Source: CAZCBJ01 sp964496705 (GTDB taxonomy: Bacteria; Chloroflexota; Anaerolineae; Anaerolineales; Anaerolineaceae). Taken from it: a DNA stretch of 49,320 nt. Below the pieces are notes generated by a model. That model was not told the origin of the DNA. It did no database searches and saw only the letters and a list, made by a program, of their open reading frames with translations. Within the stretch, counting starts at the first letter, position 1. Each line of letters begins with the position of its first letter. Where the stretch lies: assembly GCA_964496705.1 (NCBI GenBank), contig CAZCBJ010000005.1, positions 1-49,320 on the forward strand, read 5' to 3'. This document shows, one piece after another, positions 31,941 to 40,782 of the stretch. Made by a program: the position numbers and the translations under genes.

Positions 31941-34834
31941 AGAAGCTCTCCATCCGGCAGCGTAAAATAGAAGTGAGATCCTTGACCTGGCTGGCTTTCC
32001 ACCCAGATTCTGCCGCCGTGCAGCTCCACCAACCGGCGGCTGATGGCCAATCCCAGACCCACCCCTATCTCTGATGAATTTTCAACCCCTGGCGCCTGGC
32101 GGAACTCCTCAAAAATAAATTCTTGATCCTCCGGGCGGATGCCGATGCCGTCGTCCGCCACGCAAAAACGCATCTCCCCGCCCGGCAAGGCGCTAGCCGA
32201 TACATGGATGTTTCCTCCCGGCGGGGTGAATTTATGGGCGTTGCTGAGCAGATTGATCAACACCTGCTTGACCCGCAGACGGTCAGCCGACAGGCTGAGC
32301 GATGGAACGACCGTCTCGAAGGTCAAGGTCTGCGACTTTGCGGCCGTGATGGGCAGGAAAATATTGTGCAACGCGACAAACAGGGCCGAAACCGAGAAGC
32401 GCTCCATGTTCAGGTCCATCTGTTGCGTCGAAATTTTTACAAAATCCAGCAGGTCATTGATCAACGCCAGCAAGAACTGGGCGCTGTTCCAGATATTATC
32501 CAGCGATTCGGCCTGCTGCGGATTCACCTCTCCCAGCAATCCGTCCATCAACACTTCGGTGAAACCTATGATCGAATTGAGCGGTGTGCGCAATTCATGG
32601 CTGACGCTGGCCAGGAACCGACTTTTCAGGCGGTCGAGCTCCTGCAGGCGGATATTGGCCTGTTCCAGTATGACCGCATGCTCGCGCAGCGCAGTGATGT
32701 CATGGGTGAACACCGCCACCCCCACCGGCTCATTGTTATCGTCGCGGATGGGATAAAAATAATGCTCAACGATGCGGTTGTCAGATTCCTGGTCGGTTGT
32801 GATGATCAGCGGTGCATCGGGACGCAGGGCATCTTCAATCAACGGTCGGCGCATTTGGATCACCTCAGGCGGCATAAAATCATACACCGCATGTCCGACC
32901 ATCGCCTCGGCGGTGGTGGCAAAAGCCCGCGCGGCAGCATCATTGATCGCCAGAATACGGCCTTCCCGATCCATTAAAATTGCGCCTTCCCGGGTGGTAT
33001 TCAGCAGCGTCCTGGCGGTGGCTTCGCTGAGGCGCAATTGCTGTTCGGTTTTCAGGCGCCCGATCACATTGCTCAATTCCGCCGCGATCTCATTCAGCAC
33101 GGCCCGGCTGTGAGTGGGAATTTCCTCAAAAACATGCGATCCCATATTGAAACTCGCCACCAGACGACCCTGATAAAAGATCGGGGTCACTGCCACCGAA
33201 AGCAAGCCTTCCTCGCTGGCAGGCATAAAATTCCAGGTCTGTAAAATCTCATTCGAAATGTAAAAAGACTCACCGATCAAAGCCAATTGATAACGCCATT
33301 TCTCCGGGCCAACGGTGCGCACCGCTTCGATGAAGGCAGGCTGCATACCCCGATGACTCACCAGGAAAAACGCACCGGTGTTTTCATCCACCGTATAAAT
33401 CAATCCCGAATCCAGGCCAGTATAGCGCACCGCTGCCTCCAGGCACAGATCCAGAGCCTCTTCCATCTGATCAACCTCTGCCAGGCGCATAGCAAATTCA
33501 CGCAGCCCGGAGTCCAGACGGCTCTGACGGTCGCGCTCCACCGCTATGGCTGCCAGATCGGAGAACAGGCTGAGCACCGCCAAGTCCTGAGGGTCAATTT
33601 CACCCGGCATTGAATCGGCCAACACCAACGCTCCCAGCGTTTGCTCAGCCGCACGCAGCGGAATGGCCACCACGCGCTGCGCCAGGGGCGGTTTCATCAA
33701 CGGTGCAGGGCCCTGCCAATGTTTCAAATCGGGCACCTGCTGAACCTGACCGGTGCGAACGGCCAGACCGACCAATCCCTGGTCTTGACCAATTTGTTGG
33801 GGAGGCTCGACTTCGATGCCTGACGGATTGATAAAAGCCACCAGTTCCAACATCGGGGCATCCTGGCGCAAGAGAAAAGTCCCCGCAAAGGGATGTTCCC
33901 AGAACAGGCAGGTTTTTTCCAGCACCAGAGTCAACAAGTGCTGCAGACTGGCACCGCGATTGATCTCCACGGAAATTTCAAACAGGGCTTGCAACTGCCA
34001 GGTCCAACGTTCCAGCGCGATGCGGGTGGTCTGCAATTCAAGCACCGTCTCCTGCAAACGTTGATTGGCGTCCTCCATTTGCCCGGTGCGGTCAGCCACC
34101 CGCTGTTCCAGTTGTGTGGAAAGGCTTCTCAATTCTTCTTCGAGTTGTTTGTAACGGGTCATGTCCCGCACCAGGGTCAGCACCTGCACCACCTGACCGC
34201 CCTCGCGCATCGGGATTTTCAATGTCTCGGTGTATACCCGCCGCTCATCCACCTCATTCCACTCACCGCTGATGAGCGCTTCGCCGCTCTCGAACACCTG
34301 CTCATACTCCCGGCGCACCCTCTCACCCAGAAAAGGCAGCAACTCAAACAAATTTTTCCCGAGCGGTGAGTCATGAATCCCATTTTCTGCCAGCATCTGC
34401 TCATACGCCCGATTGACCAGCACCAAACGCATCTGGCGATCGACCAGGTTGATCGCGTCGGTCATCAGGTCCAGCAATTGGCCCGCAGGCAGGCTGACCC
34501 CACTCAGCCCCTGCACGGCATCGCCTGGGATCTGGCGTCCCTGTTCCAGCACGGCCTGCGCCTCCATCAGGCTGGAATCCAGGCTCCGCGTCTGGTCAGC
34601 CTGAGACCGCAGCCAGCGGCGAGTCAACAAAACCAGCGCTGAAGCGCCCAAAAGCGACAAGCCCAACAGGGCGCTGGCGAGGAAAATCAGCGGCCAGCCG
34701 CTGACCATCAGCCGCACCGGGGCAAGGCCGGCCAACTCCAGGCTGCTGACCAGCGCCAGTTCGCCGGCCATCAACACCAACAGCCCGGCCACAAACAGGA
34801 TGATGAAGGCCAGCCAGAAAAAACGCCGCTTCAA
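31937..34834 (-). CDS. Membrane histidine kinase with PAS and GAF domains
   Basis: A 965-residue sensor kinase. Two membrane helices lie at about 7-35 and 45-70 with a short outer loop. Then come a PAS domain (about 115-230), a coiled coil, two GAF-like domains (about 290-430 and 440-600), a further PAS domain (about 610-735) and HisKA with His746 in SVSHELRTPLNSI. The ATPase domain has LSNAHKFTPPGG, DDGIGIRPED and GVGLGLAISRRL. The start is TTG 34834: an in-frame TGA lies just upstream (34841-34843) and GGAG lies nine bases before the TTG. The preceding receiver gene is 6 bases away and is its probable partner. It is convergent with the diguanylate cyclase operon and may feed the same network. 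Confidence 0.92.
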   Translation of the reverse strand: MKRRFFWLAFIILFVAGLLVLMAGELALVSSLELAGLAPVRLMVSGWPLIFLASALLGLSLLGASALVLLTRRWLRSQADQTRSLDSSLMEAQAVLEQGRQIPGDAVQGLSGVSLPAGQLLDLMTDAINLVDRQMRLVLVNRAYEQMLAENGIHDSPLGKNLFELLPFLGERVRREYEQVFESGEALISGEWNEVDERRVYTETLKIPMREGGQVVQVLTLVRDMTRYKQLEEELRSLSTQLEQRVADRTGQMEDANQRLQETVLELQTTRIALERWTWQLQALFEISVEINRGASLQHLLTLVLEKTCLFWEHPFAGTFLLRQDAPMLELVAFINPSGIEVEPPQQIGQDQGLVGLAVRTGQVQQVPDLKHWQGPAPLMKPPLAQRVVAIPLRAAEQTLGALVLADSMPGEIDPQDLAVLSLFSDLAAIAVERDRQSRLDSGLREFAMRLAEVDQMEEALDLCLEAAVRYTGLDSGLIYTVDENTGAFFLVSHRGMQPAFIEAVRTVGPEKWRYQLALIGESFYISNEILQTWNFMPASEEGLLSVAVTPIFYQGRLVASFNMGSHVFEEIPTHSRAVLNEIAAELSNVIGRLKTEQQLRLSEATARTLLNTTREGAILMDREGRILAINDAAARAFATTAEAMVGHAVYDFMPPEVIQMRRPLIEDALRPDAPLIITTDQESDNRIVEHYFYPIRDDNNEPVGVAVFTHDITALREHAVILEQANIRLQELDRLKSRFLASVSHELRTPLNSIIGFTEVLMDGLLGEVNPQQAESLDNIWNSAQFLLALINDLLDFVKISTQQMDLNMERFSVSALFVALHNIFLPITAAKSQTLTFETVVPSLSLSADRLRVKQVLINLLSNAHKFTPPGGNIHVSASALPGGEMRFCVADDGIGIRPEDQEFIFEEFRQAPGVENSSEIGVGLGLAISRRLVELHGGRIWVESQPGQGSHFYFTLPDGELL

Positions 34835-34840
34835 GGGTGA

Positions 34841-35245
34841 TCACTCCGCCAGGAGTCTATCCCGTTGGTTGTTATCCAGGTAACGCTTCAGATCATCTGC
34901 AAATGCGCGGGTGTTGATCGGTTTGGCGATGAATCCATCACAGCCGGACTCCAGCGCATCCCGGCGGTCATCCAGCAGCACACAGGCGCTCAACGCCAGA
35001 ATGGGAACGTGGGCGGTTTCAGGCAGCGATTTCAACTGGCGGGCGGCTTCAAAACCGCTCAAACGCGGCAGGCGCAGATCCATCAGGATCAGGTCAGGAA
35101 GCTGGCTGCGGGCAATTTCAATCGCCTCAAAACCATCCGAGGCAATCAGCAAACGATATCCGCGCGGTTGAAGCACCGCCTCAATCAACCGGCGATTGGA
35201 CAAATTGTCTTCGACGATCAAAATCGTCTTTCTGTCGCCTGCCAA
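34841..35245 (-). CDS. Single-domain response regulator (CheY-like)
   Basis: A 134-residue receiver with LIVEDNLSNRR (acidic pocket), Asp56 in LILMDLRLPRLSG, and the conserved Lys in GFIAKPINTRAF. There is no output domain. It resembles DivK-type receivers. Translation starts at TTG 35245 with GAGGAG eight bases ahead. An ATG four bases closer to that site is in another frame and leads nowhere. The gene is followed directly by the kinase at 34834 and preceded by a TATAGT box (complement of 35332-35337). Confidence 0.92.
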   Translation of the reverse strand: MAGDRKTILIVEDNLSNRRLIEAVLQPRGYRLLIASDGFEAIEIARSQLPDLILMDLRLPRLSGFEAARQLKSLPETAHVPILALSACVLLDDRRDALESGCDGFIAKPINTRAFADDLKRYLDNNQRDRLLAE

Positions 35246-35443
35246 CCCATTTTCTCCTCATGATCAATTGCCTTCCCGTTTGACCTGAAGCCCCAGCCAT
35301 CACAGCCCCGCTTCAACGGAGAGGCATTTCAACTATAGCACATTTTTGGGTGAATGGATTTAACAAAATGGCAAATTCTGTTTTTCATCAAGCATCGATA
35401 CCAAAATGATAAAGGTTATAATACCCTTCAGAAAGGAAAATTC
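35246..35443. promoter_or_regulatory. Divergent promoter region of the receiver/kinase pair and ilvE
   Basis: Leftward, a TATAGT (complement of 35332-35337) is followed by a leader containing a 6-bp stem, TGAAGC (35286-35291) with GCTTCA (35310-35315). Rightward, TATAAT at 35417-35422 precedes the ilvE ribosome-binding site GAAAGGAAAA. The -35 boxes are weak on both sides. Confidence 0.5.
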
Positions 35444-36481
35444 ATGGATTCTCAGCCGATGGATTTCAGCAAATTGCGTTTTGATCTTTACCCGACCGAT
35501 TTTATGTACCTGGCACATACCGACGACCAAAACCAATGGCAGAGCGGCGGAATAGTGCCGTTTCAAGAGCTGCGCCTGTCGCCCGCTGCCGCGGTGTTCA
35601 ACTACGGCCAGGCAGTGTTCGAGGGGATGAAGGCATTTCACACGGCAAAGGATGAAGTGGTGCTGTTCCGCCCGGAGCTGAACGCGCGGCGCTTTCAACG
35701 CTCCTGCGCCAGACTGTTAATGCCGGTTTTTCCCGAGGAACAATTTCTGGACGCAGTGGCGCAGACGGTGCGCGCCAATCGGCGCTGGATTCCACCCTAC
35801 GACTCCGAACGCGGATTGCAATCGCCCTGCTCGCTGTATATCCGCCCGTTAATGCTGGGCAGCGGAGCGGTGCTGGGAGTCCGCCCTGCGCCCTCATACA
35901 CCATGGTCGTATTTGTCAGCCCGGTGGGCCCCTATCTGCCGGGTGAGGGGCGGGTGGTGGTGCTGGATGATTACCACCGCACCCCGCCCGGCGGCACCGG
36001 CAGCGTCAAAGCCGCCGGGAATTATGCCGGCACGCTGCTGCCGCACCAGACTGCGGTGGAGGGCGGCTTTAAGGACGCGTTGTACCTGGACGCGGCTGAG
36101 AACCAGCACATCGAGGAGCTGGGTTCCAGCAATTTCTTCGCTGTGTTCCCCGGCAGCCGCCTGGTCACCCCGCCGCTGAGCGGCACCATCCTGCCGGGGG
36201 TGACGCGCGATTCGATCCTGCACATCGCCCGCAGTCTGAACTGGACGGTGGAGGAGCGCCCGCTTTCCATCCAGGAAGTGCTGCAGAGCGCCGAGGAGGC
36301 TTTTTTCACCGGCACCGCCGCGGTGGTGCAGTCCATCAATGAAATCCATTTTCAGGGAGAGAGCTGTCCCATCGGCCTGCCCGGAGAGGGGCAGCACACC
36401 CGCAAGCTGCGCGAGACGCTGGTAGGCATCCAGACCGGGCAATTGCCCGATTCGTGGGGCTGGCTGCACAAAGTGGTATAA
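35444..36481 (+). CDS. ilvE: Branched-chain amino acid aminotransferase
   Basis: A 345-residue PLP enzyme of fold type IV, which interconverts branched-chain amino acids and 2-oxo acids with glutamate. Seen are FNYGQAVFEGMKAF, the catalytic lysine segment GTGSVKAAGNYAGTLLP, EELGSSNFFAVF and the GILPGV-like phosphate-binding turn TILPGVTRDS. The length and ELGSSN pattern fit the eukaryote-like BCAT2 subgroup rather than the short E. coli IlvE type. The frame is open upstream to 35354, but ATG 35444 follows the -10 box and AAAGGAAAATTC. It is alone here, without other ilv or leu genes. Confidence 0.95.
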   Translation: MDSQPMDFSKLRFDLYPTDFMYLAHTDDQNQWQSGGIVPFQELRLSPAAAVFNYGQAVFEGMKAFHTAKDEVVLFRPELNARRFQRSCARLLMPVFPEEQFLDAVAQTVRANRRWIPPYDSERGLQSPCSLYIRPLMLGSGAVLGVRPAPSYTMVVFVSPVGPYLPGEGRVVVLDDYHRTPPGGTGSVKAAGNYAGTLLPHQTAVEGGFKDALYLDAAENQHIEELGSSNFFAVFPGSRLVTPPLSGTILPGVTRDSILHIARSLNWTVEERPLSIQEVLQSAEEAFFTGTAAVVQSINEIHFQGESCPIGLPGEGQHTRKLRETLVGIQTGQLPDSWGWLHKVV

Positions 36482-36496
36482 AATTAAGCTCAGAAG

Positions 36497-38833
36497 ATGT
36501 TTGATATTGCGCAAGTCCCGTGGGGCTGGATCATTGGGCTGGTGGTGCTGGCTGGCGGCAGCATCTACTGGCTGCAGTTGCTGCGCGAGCGGATGGAAAG
36601 CAGCGAAGCCGCGCGGCAGGCTTGCCTGACCAAAGCCGCCCAGGTGCAGCGCGAGCTGATCGACGCCACGCGCCAAATTCCGCCCGATCCGGGACGGCCA
36701 TACAGCGCGCTGATCGACGAAACCCGGCTGGCCATTGATCAGGGGGCAACGCTGACCGACCTGGTGCGCAAACGCGGCGCCACGCCCGCCGACCAGATCG
36801 CATGGATGCCGGGGTGGAGTCTGCTCTTCGTGGTGCCCGCGCTGGTGGAATTATCACGGCGCTTGTCCTTCCACTGGCGTCTGCGGCGCATGCAGCGCTG
36901 GACCGCGCAGGCCGAATCTGCGCTGGGCGAAGCGCGCCGCCTGCTGGCGCGCATTGCCGGGCTGGGTCAGGAACAAAAAGATAAATTGGGACGGCTGGGC
37001 GAGGATATCGAAAACCTGCGCATGGAAATTGAAGGCAACCTGAGCGCCAGCGCATTGAGCGCCGAGCTGCAGCGCATCCAGCGCCTGCTCGAACAGACCG
37101 CAGAGGCGGGTGAAGCGCTTTCCGGTGACAATCCGCCCATGCCGCAGGTGGTGCGCGCCGATCCCATCCTGCGCCAGATCGAAAGCGAACTGCGCGCCAT
37201 CCGCGACTCGCTGGCCGGGCACCAGCGCCGCCAGGCGCGCCTGCGCCCGGTGTTCCAGCAGGTCGCCAAACGATTACAGGAATTTCGCAAAGCGCTGGCA
37301 GAGGAGGAAGAAAAAGCTTATCCCCTGCCGGAGATGAACAACCTGACCAATGACCTGGAAAACCGCCTGACCGCGCTGGAAGGTGTGATGGCGGCGGGTA
37401 ATTACGAGACCACCGAAAGCGGACTCAAGGATGTTCTCCAGTCGCTGGGCGAATACGAGAAACGCTTTGACCGGCTGCTCAAAGCCCGCCAGCAAGCCGA
37501 CGAGCTGTATGATCAGACGCGCGCCGAGTTGGATGACCTGCAGCGCTGGCTGAAGCAATGTCCGCGCGAGTATGAAATGGACACCGGGCAGGATTTCGCC
37601 CGCCAATTACAAATCCAACTGGCCACACTGGAACGCTTGCAGCAGAGCGAAGACCCCGACGCCATGCGCAGGGCGCAGTTTGTGGACGTTAAAAGGGTGC
37701 GCCAATCGCAAAAGGAGTTCGAAGACGACCTGGAAAAATACGACGCACTGCGCGACCGTTACACGGTGGTCAGCGTAAATCAGCTTCAGCAGCGCGCCCG
37801 GCAGGTCACCGATTGGCTGTCGTCGCGCAGCCCGGTCTATCAAAGCGAAGCAAAAGCTGCGCGCATCCAGGAGCTTTCCAGCCAAATGGTCTCCACCTGG
37901 CGCAGCCTGCCGCAGGGCGGCCCCGGGCGCACCCTGCAGAGCCAACTGCGCGGGCTGGTGGCCGGTCTGTCAGCCCTGAACGACGTTTATCTCCAGCTTG
38001 AAAAGGCCTGCCAGGCTGCCGAAATCATCCTGGACAGACTGCAGGAAGAACACAACCAGGCGGTTGAGGTGCTCAGCGACCCGCTGTTCCGCGAGGTCAA
38101 CTGGATCCTGCAGGACAATGTGGAAGACCTTTCGCCGCGGGCCGAAAACTGCCGCCAGCGGCGCGAACAACTGGCCACCCGCCTCGGTTCGCCCGGCGAA
38201 GATTTCAACAGCCTGCTCGACCAGGCGAAAAAACTGCGCGCAGAGACCAAGCGGCTCTATGACGAATACTACAACCGCCTGGACAGGCACACCGATCAGT
38301 TGACCCGTCTGGACGAGCGTATGGCGTATCTATCCAACGCCCTGAAGGGGTTCCAGAGCAACAAGCTGCTCGACCTGCAGGCGCAGACCGGCAGCCTGCT
38401 GGATGAAATAGACGCCTGGCGCGAACGGCGCGGCGGCATGCAACAAAATTCTTTGGCGAAAATGAGCGCCTTTTGCCGCGAAGGGGATGACATCGTCTCC
38501 CGCGCCCAAGCGCAGCAGGAAGAGCTGGAGCGCACCATCCAGACGGTCAACCAGAGATGGGGTCTGGCCAGCCGGGCGGTGGAAGACGCCGAGCGCGCGT
38601 TAAATAACGCAGAGAAGGCGCTGCAGCGCGCCCAGAACAGCACCCAGGGCAGCGTGGGAGCTGCGCTGTGGCCGGCGGCGGATTTCATCAACCAGGCCAA
38701 GAAGCTGCTGGCTGGGCTGCAAAATCCGGTGCGCAGACGCCTGCCCGAGGAAGCGCTGCAGACTCTGGATCAGGTGCAGGCGCTGGCGCAGAGCGCGCAA
38801 CGCGTGGTGCAGCAGGTGATGGCGGCGCAATAG
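36497..38833 (+). CDS. Long coiled-coil protein with N-terminal membrane anchor, EzrA-like architecture
   Basis: A 778-residue protein that I cannot assign to a named family. A membrane helix at residues 9-26 is followed by a short polar region and a second hydrophobic stretch at about 104-120 (WSLLFVVPALVELS). The remaining 650 residues are nearly all helical, Gln/Glu/Arg/Leu-rich and heptad-like, with recurring blocks of about 100 residues that resemble spectrin-type repeats. The Firmicutes septation regulator EzrA has this layout (N-terminal anchor plus spectrin-like repeats), but I see no clear sequence identity. It could be a scaffold at the membrane for division or envelope organisation. 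The ATG lies 14 bases after a TATAAA box (36477-36482) that overlaps the ilvE stop. Confidence 0.8.
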   Translation: MFDIAQVPWGWIIGLVVLAGGSIYWLQLLRERMESSEAARQACLTKAAQVQRELIDATRQIPPDPGRPYSALIDETRLAIDQGATLTDLVRKRGATPADQIAWMPGWSLLFVVPALVELSRRLSFHWRLRRMQRWTAQAESALGEARRLLARIAGLGQEQKDKLGRLGEDIENLRMEIEGNLSASALSAELQRIQRLLEQTAEAGEALSGDNPPMPQVVRADPILRQIESELRAIRDSLAGHQRRQARLRPVFQQVAKRLQEFRKALAEEEEKAYPLPEMNNLTNDLENRLTALEGVMAAGNYETTESGLKDVLQSLGEYEKRFDRLLKARQQADELYDQTRAELDDLQRWLKQCPREYEMDTGQDFARQLQIQLATLERLQQSEDPDAMRRAQFVDVKRVRQSQKEFEDDLEKYDALRDRYTVVSVNQLQQRARQVTDWLSSRSPVYQSEAKAARIQELSSQMVSTWRSLPQGGPGRTLQSQLRGLVAGLSALNDVYLQLEKACQAAEIILDRLQEEHNQAVEVLSDPLFREVNWILQDNVEDLSPRAENCRQRREQLATRLGSPGEDFNSLLDQAKKLRAETKRLYDEYYNRLDRHTDQLTRLDERMAYLSNALKGFQSNKLLDLQAQTGSLLDEIDAWRERRGGMQQNSLAKMSAFCREGDDIVSRAQAQQEELERTIQTVNQRWGLASRAVEDAERALNNAEKALQRAQNSTQGSVGAALWPAADFINQAKKLLAGLQNPVRRRLPEEALQTLDQVQALAQSAQRVVQQVMAAQ

Positions 38834-38850
38834 CGCCAGTCCGGGCGTGA

Positions 38851-38856
38851 TATACT
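38851..38856 (+). promoter_or_regulatory. -10 box of the ABC-F gene, leaderless type
   Basis: TATACT ends 9 bases before the ATG at 38866. Confidence 0.5.
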
Positions 38857-38865
38857 AGCCCTGCC

Positions 38866-40764
38866 ATGCCCGTACTCACCGCCATCGACCTGAGCAAATC
38901 CTACGGTCCGCTGGACATCTTCGCCCACCTTTCATTGAGCATCCCCCACCGCGCGCGCATTGGCCTGGTGGGCGCCAACGGGGTGGGGAAAACCACGCTG
39001 CTGCGCATTCTGACCGGGCTGGAGGAGCCGAGCGGCGGCAGCCTTCTCGCTGCCAAAGGCACGCGCATCGGTTACCTGGCGCAGGAGGGCGGGATTGACT
39101 CGACCGGCACGCTGTGGCAGGAATGCCTGAGCGCATTTCCCGAAGTGCTGGAGCTGCAGGCTGAGATGGACCGGCTGGAAGCGGCGATGAGCCTCGCCCA
39201 CCCGCCCGCGGATGCGCTGGAAGCCTACGGGCGCGCGCAGGTGCGTTTTGACCACCTGGGCGGCTACACCTATGAGCAGCGCATCCGCCAGACGCTCTCT
39301 GGGCTGGGCTTTGCGGCGGCGGATCATCACCGCCCGATGACTCAGCTCTCCGGCGGTCAGCGCACCCGCGCCTTGCTGGCAAAGTTGCTGCTTTCCAACC
39401 CCGACTTACTGCTGCTGGATGAACCGACCAATCACCTCGACATCGCCGCCATTGAGTGGCTCGAGAATTTCCTCAAAGATTGGCCCGGGGCGGCGCTGAT
39501 CGTTTCGCACGACCGTTATTTTCTCGATCAAGTGGTGCAGTCTGTCTGGGAAATGACCCCCGCGTTGGAGCTGTACCACGGCAATTACTCGGCCTACCTC
39601 GCCCAGCGGGCTGAGCGCTACCAGCGCCGGCTGGAGGAATACCAGGCTCAGCAGGAGTTGATCGCCAAAGAAGGGGATTACATCCAGCGCAACATCGCCG
39701 GGCAGAACACCCGCCAGGCGCAGGGTCGCCGCCGAAGGCTGGAGCGCATGCTCGAAGAGGCGCTGATCACCCCGCCCGCCCACCGGCGCCGCCTGAATCT
39801 CAGCCTGGAACCGGCGGCCCGCTCCGGCGACCTGGTGCTGCGCACTTACGGCCTGCAGGTCGGTTATGCCGATGAAGGACGGCCGTTGTTCAGCGCGCCG
39901 GATCTGACCCTGCGGCGCGGCGAGTGTGCCGCCATCCTGGGTCCCAACGGGGCAGGCAAGACCACGTTCTTAAAAACACTGCTGGCGCAGGTGGCGCCTT
40001 TTCGCGGCGACCTGGAGCTGGGCGCCAACCTGCAAATTGGCTATTTTGCCCAGGCGCACGAAGGTCTGCACGCGGAAAACACGCTGCTCGAGGAAATTGA
40101 GCTGGTCGCCCCTCAAATGCGCCCAGCCGAAATCCGCGATACCCTGGCTAAATTCCTGTTCCGCGGGGACGACGTGTACAAAGAAGTCGGCGTGCTTTCA
40201 GGGGGTGAGCGGGGGCGGCTGGCGCTGGCCTGCCTGGCGCTGCAGGGAGCCAACCTGCTGCTGCTGGACGAGCCGACCAACCATTTGGATCTCGAATCCC
40301 AGGAAGTGCTGCAGGCGATGCTGGGAGAATACCGCGGCACCATCCTGCTGGTGTCTCACGACCGCTACCTGATCGACGCGCTGGCAACCCAGATCTGGGA
40401 GGTGGTGCCGTCCGAAGCCGCGCTGCGCACCTTTGAGGGCAGTTACAGCGAATACCGGGCCTGGAAAGCAGCCCAGGACGAGGCTGCCGCCCAGGGACAG
40501 TCCGTCCCGCGGCCCAAAAATGAGCCTGCCAGAACGGCTGCCCGCGCAGGTCTGAGCAAGATGGAGCTGAAGAAACGCCAGGCGCGCCTGCAGGCGCTGG
40601 AAGACCAGATCAGCCAACTGGAAGATCAATTGCAAATCATCACCCGCCAGCTCGAGAATCCCGGCGGCGACGCCGGGCGCATCCAGCGCCTGGGGCAGGA
40701 ATACACCCGCCTGCAGGAACAGCTTGAATTGCTGATGCTGGAGTGGGAGAAGGCGCAGGAGTAG
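38866..40764 (+). CDS. ABC-F family ATPase (ribosome-associated)
   Basis: A 632-residue soluble protein with two ABC ATPase domains in one chain and no membrane segment. Domain 1 has GANGVGKTT, LSGGQRTRALLAKLL and LLLLDEPTNHLDIAAIEWLE. Domain 2 has GPNGAGKTT, LSGGERGRLALACLAL and LLLLDEPTNHLDLESQE. The basic, helical linker between them (about residues 240-310) is the P-site tRNA-interaction motif region. A C-terminal coiled coil (about 560-630) resembles Uup and YheS-type members. ABC-F proteins act on stalled or antibiotic-bound ribosomes; the subclass here cannot be decided by eye, and resistance should not be assumed. Confidence 0.95.
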   Translation: MPVLTAIDLSKSYGPLDIFAHLSLSIPHRARIGLVGANGVGKTTLLRILTGLEEPSGGSLLAAKGTRIGYLAQEGGIDSTGTLWQECLSAFPEVLELQAEMDRLEAAMSLAHPPADALEAYGRAQVRFDHLGGYTYEQRIRQTLSGLGFAAADHHRPMTQLSGGQRTRALLAKLLLSNPDLLLLDEPTNHLDIAAIEWLENFLKDWPGAALIVSHDRYFLDQVVQSVWEMTPALELYHGNYSAYLAQRAERYQRRLEEYQAQQELIAKEGDYIQRNIAGQNTRQAQGRRRRLERMLEEALITPPAHRRRLNLSLEPAARSGDLVLRTYGLQVGYADEGRPLFSAPDLTLRRGECAAILGPNGAGKTTFLKTLLAQVAPFRGDLELGANLQIGYFAQAHEGLHAENTLLEEIELVAPQMRPAEIRDTLAKFLFRGDDVYKEVGVLSGGERGRLALACLALQGANLLLLDEPTNHLDLESQEVLQAMLGEYRGTILLVSHDRYLIDALATQIWEVVPSEAALRTFEGSYSEYRAWKAAQDEAAAQGQSVPRPKNEPARTAARAGLSKMELKKRQARLQALEDQISQLEDQLQIITRQLENPGGDAGRIQRLGQEYTRLQEQLELLMLEWEKAQE

Positions 40765-40770
40765 TGGTAG

Positions 40771-40776
40771 TACAAT
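40771..40776 (+). promoter_or_regulatory. -10 box of the SDR gene, leaderless type
   Basis: TACAAT ends 6 bases before the ATG at 40783, in the 18-base gap after the ABC-F gene. Confidence 0.5.
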
Positions 40777-40782
40777 ACAAGC

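Noticed and set aside
38866..40764. An antibiotic-resistance ABC-F protein
   Set aside because: The domain layout and C-terminal coiled coil fit housekeeping Uup/YheS-like members as well; nothing in the sequence shows a resistance function.
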